From positions 619,470-683,469 of the forward strand of contig MNCI01005895.1 of the NCBI GenBank assembly GCA_015680685.1: DNA of 64,000 nt. The letters are read 5' to 3'. Under the pieces are notes generated by a model. The model did not search any database. It was not told where the DNA came from and worked only from the letters and a program-made list of their open reading frames with translations. This DNA comes from Gnetum montanum (lineage: Eukaryota > Streptophyta > Gnetopsida > Gnetales > Gnetaceae). Of this stretch, positions 59,171-64,000 are shown piece after piece. A program made the translations under genes and the position numbers. Within the stretch, counting starts at the first letter, position 1; every line of letters begins with the position of its first letter.

Positions 59171-59714
59171 ATCAAGGGTTTTATGTTACTAAGGTGTTCT
59201 CATTTATCTTTAATAGGTTTATACCTTACTCATGACCTTAGTTCCATTGAATTCTTTAGCTCATATGATTGCAGAGTTAGAAAAATTTTCAAAAAAAATG
59301 CCCTAAATGTATTAACTTCAGTAATGATCCTTTGCAATTTGCCTCTTTTTCCTTTTGTATTGCCTATAATGAAAGTTATGGTTCCTTGGGTGAGAGAATT
59401 AGGGATTCTGGAATTCATACGATTGATTTTTAATTAAAACATTTAACGTCTTTAACATTATTATCATTATAATACCTTTCAACCAATAGAAATTTCAAAA
59501 AATGGATGCAATTTTTCCATGCAAGCATCCTCCTCCAACTAAATTAAGCACTCCAAGTTCAACTAGGGTTAAAATCCATGAAAATTGGAGTGGTATGAAG
59601 CAAGATATCATGTGTGGAAAGTTGGTTGCACATAGCTCTATGTTGACAAAGAAAAATTCAAAAGCTTCACTAGCTACAAATGATGATAATGGATTTTGGA
59701 GCACCATTTAGGCC

Positions 59715-59810
59715 CTATATATAATTTTTTTATTGATATGATATTAGGTATTAAATTTCAAGGCTAATCTAATATAGGGTAGTCAATATCTAGGTGCTTG
59801 AATTTGCATA
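59715..59810 (-). promoter_or_regulatory. Internal promoter candidate upstream of the accessory ORF, second copy
   Basis: Minus strand: TAGATATTGAC, CTATATTAGAT, CTAATATCATATCAAT, then TTATATATAGGG at 59713-59724. Same layout as 50815-50910. Confidence 0.45.
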
Positions 59811-59879
59811 TTATGAGGTCTTTCACCATGGAAAATAAAGCTTTGTAATTGGTGGAAGGGTTACAGGTAAAATCCAAAG

Positions 59880-61150
59880 TTCTAGGGTAAGTGAGAATTT
59901 ATATGTAGGAACTAGTACATGTTAGAATATATAATCATAGGCATTAAAAGCTTTGGAAGATACAAAGAAAGGGGTATTAGATCCATGATGTAGAATAGAT
60001 TGATTATATGATAAGGTAAAGCATTAAGTTTAACATCTATGCATTTGCAAGGTTTAAGATAATATGGTTATGTCAAACAAGTACAAGTCATAATAGTTAT
60101 ACAAGTGAATTCTCCCTAAAGTAGGAGTCAATCCTTAATGCCCTTGTATAACCACTCATAAAAATTTCTGTAGTCACCAAAGGGGTAGAATGTTATGCAT
60201 ACCTATGAAACAAATCACACATGTTAAAACCACTACTTTGATAAAATATCTCTATGTTACACAAAACCACAAGTTAGGATCATATGGATAGTGAAATGAG
60301 ATGGATTTGATAAGGGATTATAGGAATTGGGACATGAAGTACCTTACCATAGTCATAATGAATCCTTATGTATTATTAATTGTTAAGTAATCATTAGCCC
60401 TTCTTCCCAAGATTCAAACCAAGTCCAAACCACATTCCAGTGACATTGCATTGTTTCATCACTTTGTTTGATAACCATAAGACTACCACAATTACAAGAA
60501 GTAGCATCACTTGGCATTTTGTCCAAGGGAGGAGTTTATTCATGGTACTTTTTAAAAGTATTTTGAAAAGCTACCAACCTTAAGGCATGGGTAACATGTC
60601 TTTCTAGTGGAACCCTCAAAAATTTATTCAGTGCTTTTTTATGTAACTCTTACTTCTATTTTTTATTGTATCTACAAGTATATAATTAAAACCTTAGAAA
60701 CATGATAGAACATATAGAAATGGTCAAAGAGAATCCACAAATTCCCTTGATGTCACACTCTTCACATTTCCCCTTGGTTCTTCACTTTTCTATCTAGGCA
60801 CAATGATTATGAATTTATTTTTAGTTTGATGATAACAAAGAATATCATTATGACTAGGATAAGAACCTCTTATTAATGGAACCGATGGATGGATGATGTG
60901 GTCTCACTATCCAACAATTAGTTCCTTATGACTTGAAAATAAAGAGGAAACTTCACCTCAATTGGCTACATGATCATTTTATTCATAAGCGAGATTACAA
61001 ACAAAGGAAATGAAACTAAAATGTCGACAAAGTTGAAAAGGATAGGAAAATTTGGTATGAAGAAATAAGAAAATGATAAAAAAAATTGTAAAACAAAAAG
61101 ATGAAAAACACCTATTAATTATTAATATTAGGATGGAGGGTTTCCCCGAT
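59880..61150 (-). other. Noncoding spacer between accessory ORF promoter and gag
   Basis: Collinear with 51000-52240 (for example 'gttatgtcaaacaagtacaagtca' near 60066 and 51173). No conserved open frame. Confidence 0.5.
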
Positions 61151-63600
61151 GACTAAGTGTTTAACCTAATAAGAATTAATAACTAGATAGGTAGGCTCCA
61201 CACATTTGTGAAATAGTTTTAACCTTTCATTTTCAAGACACTGCATGTCTCTTGGCTTAGTAGTGATTACGTAGACAAGTTGTTGTTCACACACTTTTTT
61301 GTTAATTGTTTGGTAGGTCATAGTATGAGTTGCATTAACATTGTAGATGTCTGACCAATGATTGCATTCTTGATCATGATTAGGTATGCATGGATTCATT
61401 TGTCTCTTCACAATGCTAGATTCATTGCTTCTATTAGGTGTTGGAGTAATAATGGATGGTGATCCTTGTGTACGATCATAGGACATTGGTTGTATAAGGG
61501 AAGGTGATACACTTGATTGGCCTTGTGTTGGTTTGGATTATGTAGTAGGTTCATGAGTGTTGCACTTATGCATGGAATCCATCCTAAAGAAAGGATGTTT
61601 TCAAGATTATTATGAAAACCTACTAGCATTATCATGTCTAAGCACATTTGTAGCACAAGTGGCATCTGTTTATTGATGTTGTGATCCTGAACCTTTCTCT
61701 ATTGTTGGTAATGGCATGTAATGGGATGGAGCATTAGTATACTGAGGATACAATGGAGGGTAAGAGGTGTGAGGTGGTGATCCTTCAGGAGATTTCATGG
61801 GTTGATGATACTCAAGAGAGTGATAGTGGTGATTTTAATTAGAGAACATAGAACTAGTTTGAAAAATAGATTGTTGAACATAATAACTATACAGGTTCGA
61901 CTGGTAATAAGGGTAAGGTTGGTTTGGTGATGACCTCCCCAGTGGGTTTCACCACTACAGTTGATGATAGTGTTGAGGCTAGTATGAAGTCCCCCTAGGA
62001 TAGTATGATTGGTTGTAGGATTGTCTATAATTACCTTTTGGAAAAGGTAATTTCTTGGGAATGTGCTTTTGTATGAACTTGGGATTTAATGTAAAAGCCC
62101 AATACTCATGTAAATGTGACATAATTAGGCAATGGCCCTTCAGATGATCATATATGTTGATGTTACATCTATCATTTTTGTCTCTAGTTGAGTCTATAGC
62201 CTTTCTTTCTTTAGCAATTTCCTCTATTTGCTGATAAGTTTTGTTGAATGTTCCTTCATTCTTCTTCCTCCATTTATTGTGATTTCCTAATTCATTTTAC
62301 ATTACCTTATCCTCTAAAGTTTTTACAAACATTATAATTTTTTCATTTATCGCTTCCAACACCCTTTCAAACTTTGCTTTAAGTTCATCAACACACTTTT
62401 TTATCAAGAAGGTTTGATGCAAAATCACCTTATCAAGAGTGGCCTCTTTCTCCTTATCATAGCTGTGGATCTTTTTCTTTTGAAGAGTAGAAGCCTAGTG
62501 ATATTTCTTAACATTCTCTCATTTTCATAGCTCTCCTTCTTCTTTTTCCACATGCTCAATTAACTCTTGGATCTGATGGATTCATAGCTCATATAATTAA
62601 CTTGGAGCATACATCCCAAGGGTCTCTTTCATTTCATTACAAAGCCCATCTATGATGTGAAAAAGTTGCTCTTCCTTATAGAAATCATGACCTGGGCATC
62701 TATTTAGTAAATATCTATCTAGGGCCATGTCCAAGGAATCACATTGTTCTTGCCTCAACTCTTGGATCCATCTCCCTAGGTTGAACACCCTCACATAGGT
62801 TTGGTATTTCTCATTGAAGAGTTCTAGTAATGTGAACCATTGTCAAATTAAATTTGATTTCAACAATATATACCACACTTTGGCTCTATTAATTAGTATC
62901 CTAGGAAAAAACTTATGCTTTTGTCATCCACTTTAATGTGGTATAAGGCACAGGCATCATGGAAGGCTTGTAAATGATCTTGTGGATCCAAATCATAGCC
63001 TCCCACAAACTGAGGGATATTATTCATATTAAGCATGGGTAGGCAACTTTCTTTGTGATTCTTTTAAGATATCTTAATTACCTATATGATTTGCATTAGT
63101 CTCTTAGTGGCCAATAAGGGTTCATTGTCCTCAAAGATGTTGTAATAAAAATTTCTATTTATATTTATTTTATTATGATGATTTTTTCTATGTTCATTTT
63201 GATGTCTTTAATATCTCCCATGGGTTTGACTTCTATTTTTATTTTGACCCCATAGTGAAGCTTTGTCTCTATACCTACATTCATCTTCATCAAAACTAGA
63301 TGTTGAAGAGGAAGAGGAATATGAGAAACTAGAAGGGTTGCCATGGCTTCTATGGTGTTCCCCATAGTCCTTTGATTTATCTTTACTAACGTTTGAGGAG
63401 GTTCTCGGCCTTGAGGCCTCACCTGATCTAGGACTTACTTCATCTTTTCTAGGGTTTTCTAACTTAGGTGAATGTAGTCCTTGATTGCCATTAGGATGGT
63501 CATGTTGATCACTCCAATGTTCTTCAACATCTCTCTTATTAGTTCTATAATGAATGTTCTTGCCATACAATGCATTATCACTTCCTTGTGAAAGAGACAT
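61150..63600 (-). pseudogene. Family-G gag polyprotein, second copy, decayed
   Basis: The start ATG at 63598-63600 opens 130 codons to 63208, with an acidic/His-rich start and a Ser-rich stretch near 63300. The gag-type domain follows (LNRCPGHDFYKEEQLFHIID, in 62597-62794). Then come a charged region near 62300-62550, a zinc-knuckle-like motif CNINIYDHLKGHC near 62120-62170, Pro/Tyr-rich sequence, and a tail with an open frame at 61166-61486. Frame breaks lie near 63160, 62800 and 62000. Gag alone, without pol, would need enzymes supplied in trans. Confidence 0.65.
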
Positions 63601-63707
63601 TGTTGTTATTTAATGATGTGTATGATTTTAATATTTTCTAAAAGATATATCATTAATGCATCTACAACAATTGTGTATAATATAACTAATCTAGATAACT
63701 AGTACCA
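63601..63707 (-). other. Leader between primer-binding site and gag
   Basis: Short A+T-rich untranslated leader, matching 54141-54248. Confidence 0.55.
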
Positions 63708-63726
63708 TCCCTGCTAATGGCACCAA
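63708..63726 (-). other. Primer-binding site, tRNA-Asp type
   Basis: Minus-strand TTGGTGCCATTAGCAGGGA, directly after LTR end CTCATCA. The best preserved primer site of the three family-G copies. Confidence 0.65.
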
Positions 63727-64000
63727 TGATGAGCAGTGAGGTACCCCTATGTCCAACCATGTGAATCACAAGTGTTCATGCATGATCTAGTCAAATTCTA
63801 TTGCTAGGACTAGTTGTGCATCTAAATAATTATGTCTCAATCATAGTTCACTATCTTTCCATTTGGACTAGTGGTAGCTTTGTCATGTATGGTTTAGTCT
63901 AGAGTGATGCATCTGATACTTGATGTTGTCCGACCCTAAGCTACTCCTAATGATAATAAAGAGATTAATTAATTAAGCTAACTAATAATGGAAGGTAAAG
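63727..64000 (-). repeat. 5' LTR of family-G element, cut by the window edge
   Basis: Begins with intact TGATGAG at 63727 and follows 55346 onward ('gtacccctatgtccaaccatg', 'ggtagctttgtcatgtatgg'). Confidence 0.75.

Larger units (their letters stand above)
55346..64000 (-). mobile_element. Family-G element, near complete, running off the window
   Basis: 3' LTR 55346-56225, polypurine tract 56226-56238, accessory ORF about 56950-59170, promoter-like region 59715-59810, noncoding spacer, gag about 61150-63600, primer site 63708-63726, and 5' LTR from 63727 to the window end. The interior of 7.5 kb contains no recognisable protease, reverse transcriptase, RNase H or integrase, so it is non-autonomous. 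CpG is almost absent, a sign of age. Confidence 0.75.

Noticed and set aside
1-64000. A bacterial-style defence system or gene cluster
   Set aside because: There are no prokaryotic gene arrangements, ribosome binding sites or intact enzymes; everything recognisable is plant retroelement sequence.

Overview
The window looks like intergenic DNA from a seed plant with a large, repeat-filled nuclear genome. The evidence is old nested LTR retrotransposons with tRNA-Asp- and initiator-Met-type primer sites, a plant-type LINE, a plant 5S rRNA-derived segment, high A+T and very strong CpG loss. Gymnosperms and large-genome monocots both fit; the species cannot be told from the sequence. I find no intact protein gene, tRNA or CRISPR array. 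Nearly all open reading frames are short and belong to decayed elements. The only stretch that looks possibly genic is 38.3-40.25 kb, which keeps CpG sites and has a TATA box.

Layout. 1-682 is a partial LTR of a gypsy-like family here called G. 981-14480 holds two diverged copies (A, B) of a repeat packed with short inverted TAGAACC/GGTTCTA units. Copy B is split by a minus-strand family-G element (6890-13829) that contains a 793-base gap and three single-N joins. 15684-22006 is an older plus-strand LTR element (family C), with a 45-base minisatellite, a 5S rRNA-derived segment and an inserted solo copia-like LTR with a perfect 5-bp target duplication. 22007-22690 is a 78-bp minisatellite. 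23.4-26.1 kb is a decayed plus-strand coding remnant. 27.0-28.7 kb is a family-G gag remnant. 31.8-37.3 kb is a decayed LINE with recognisable ORF1, endonuclease and reverse transcriptase. 43.0-45.65 kb is a second family-C copy in inverted orientation, cut by a copia-like 3' LTR (45654-46755) with its internal tail. 48.39-64 kb holds two family-G elements head to tail.

How the elements work together. Family G has LTRs of about 0.9 kb bounded by TGATGAG...CTCATCA, a tRNA-Asp-like primer site and a gag gene. Downstream lies a sense accessory ORF ending in a long coiled coil. I could recognise no protease, reverse transcriptase or integrase in either long copy, so the family appears non-autonomous. 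The accessory ORF seems to have its own TATA promoter, next to GATATT/AATATC motifs like those upstream of the LTR TATA box. Family C has LTRs of about 445 bp, an initiator-Met-like primer site and an essentially non-coding interior carrying a 5S-derived Pol III promoter-like block, reminiscent of Cassandra elements but with the 5S block inside the element and not in the LTR. All alignments were made by eye; percent identities and ages were not computed.
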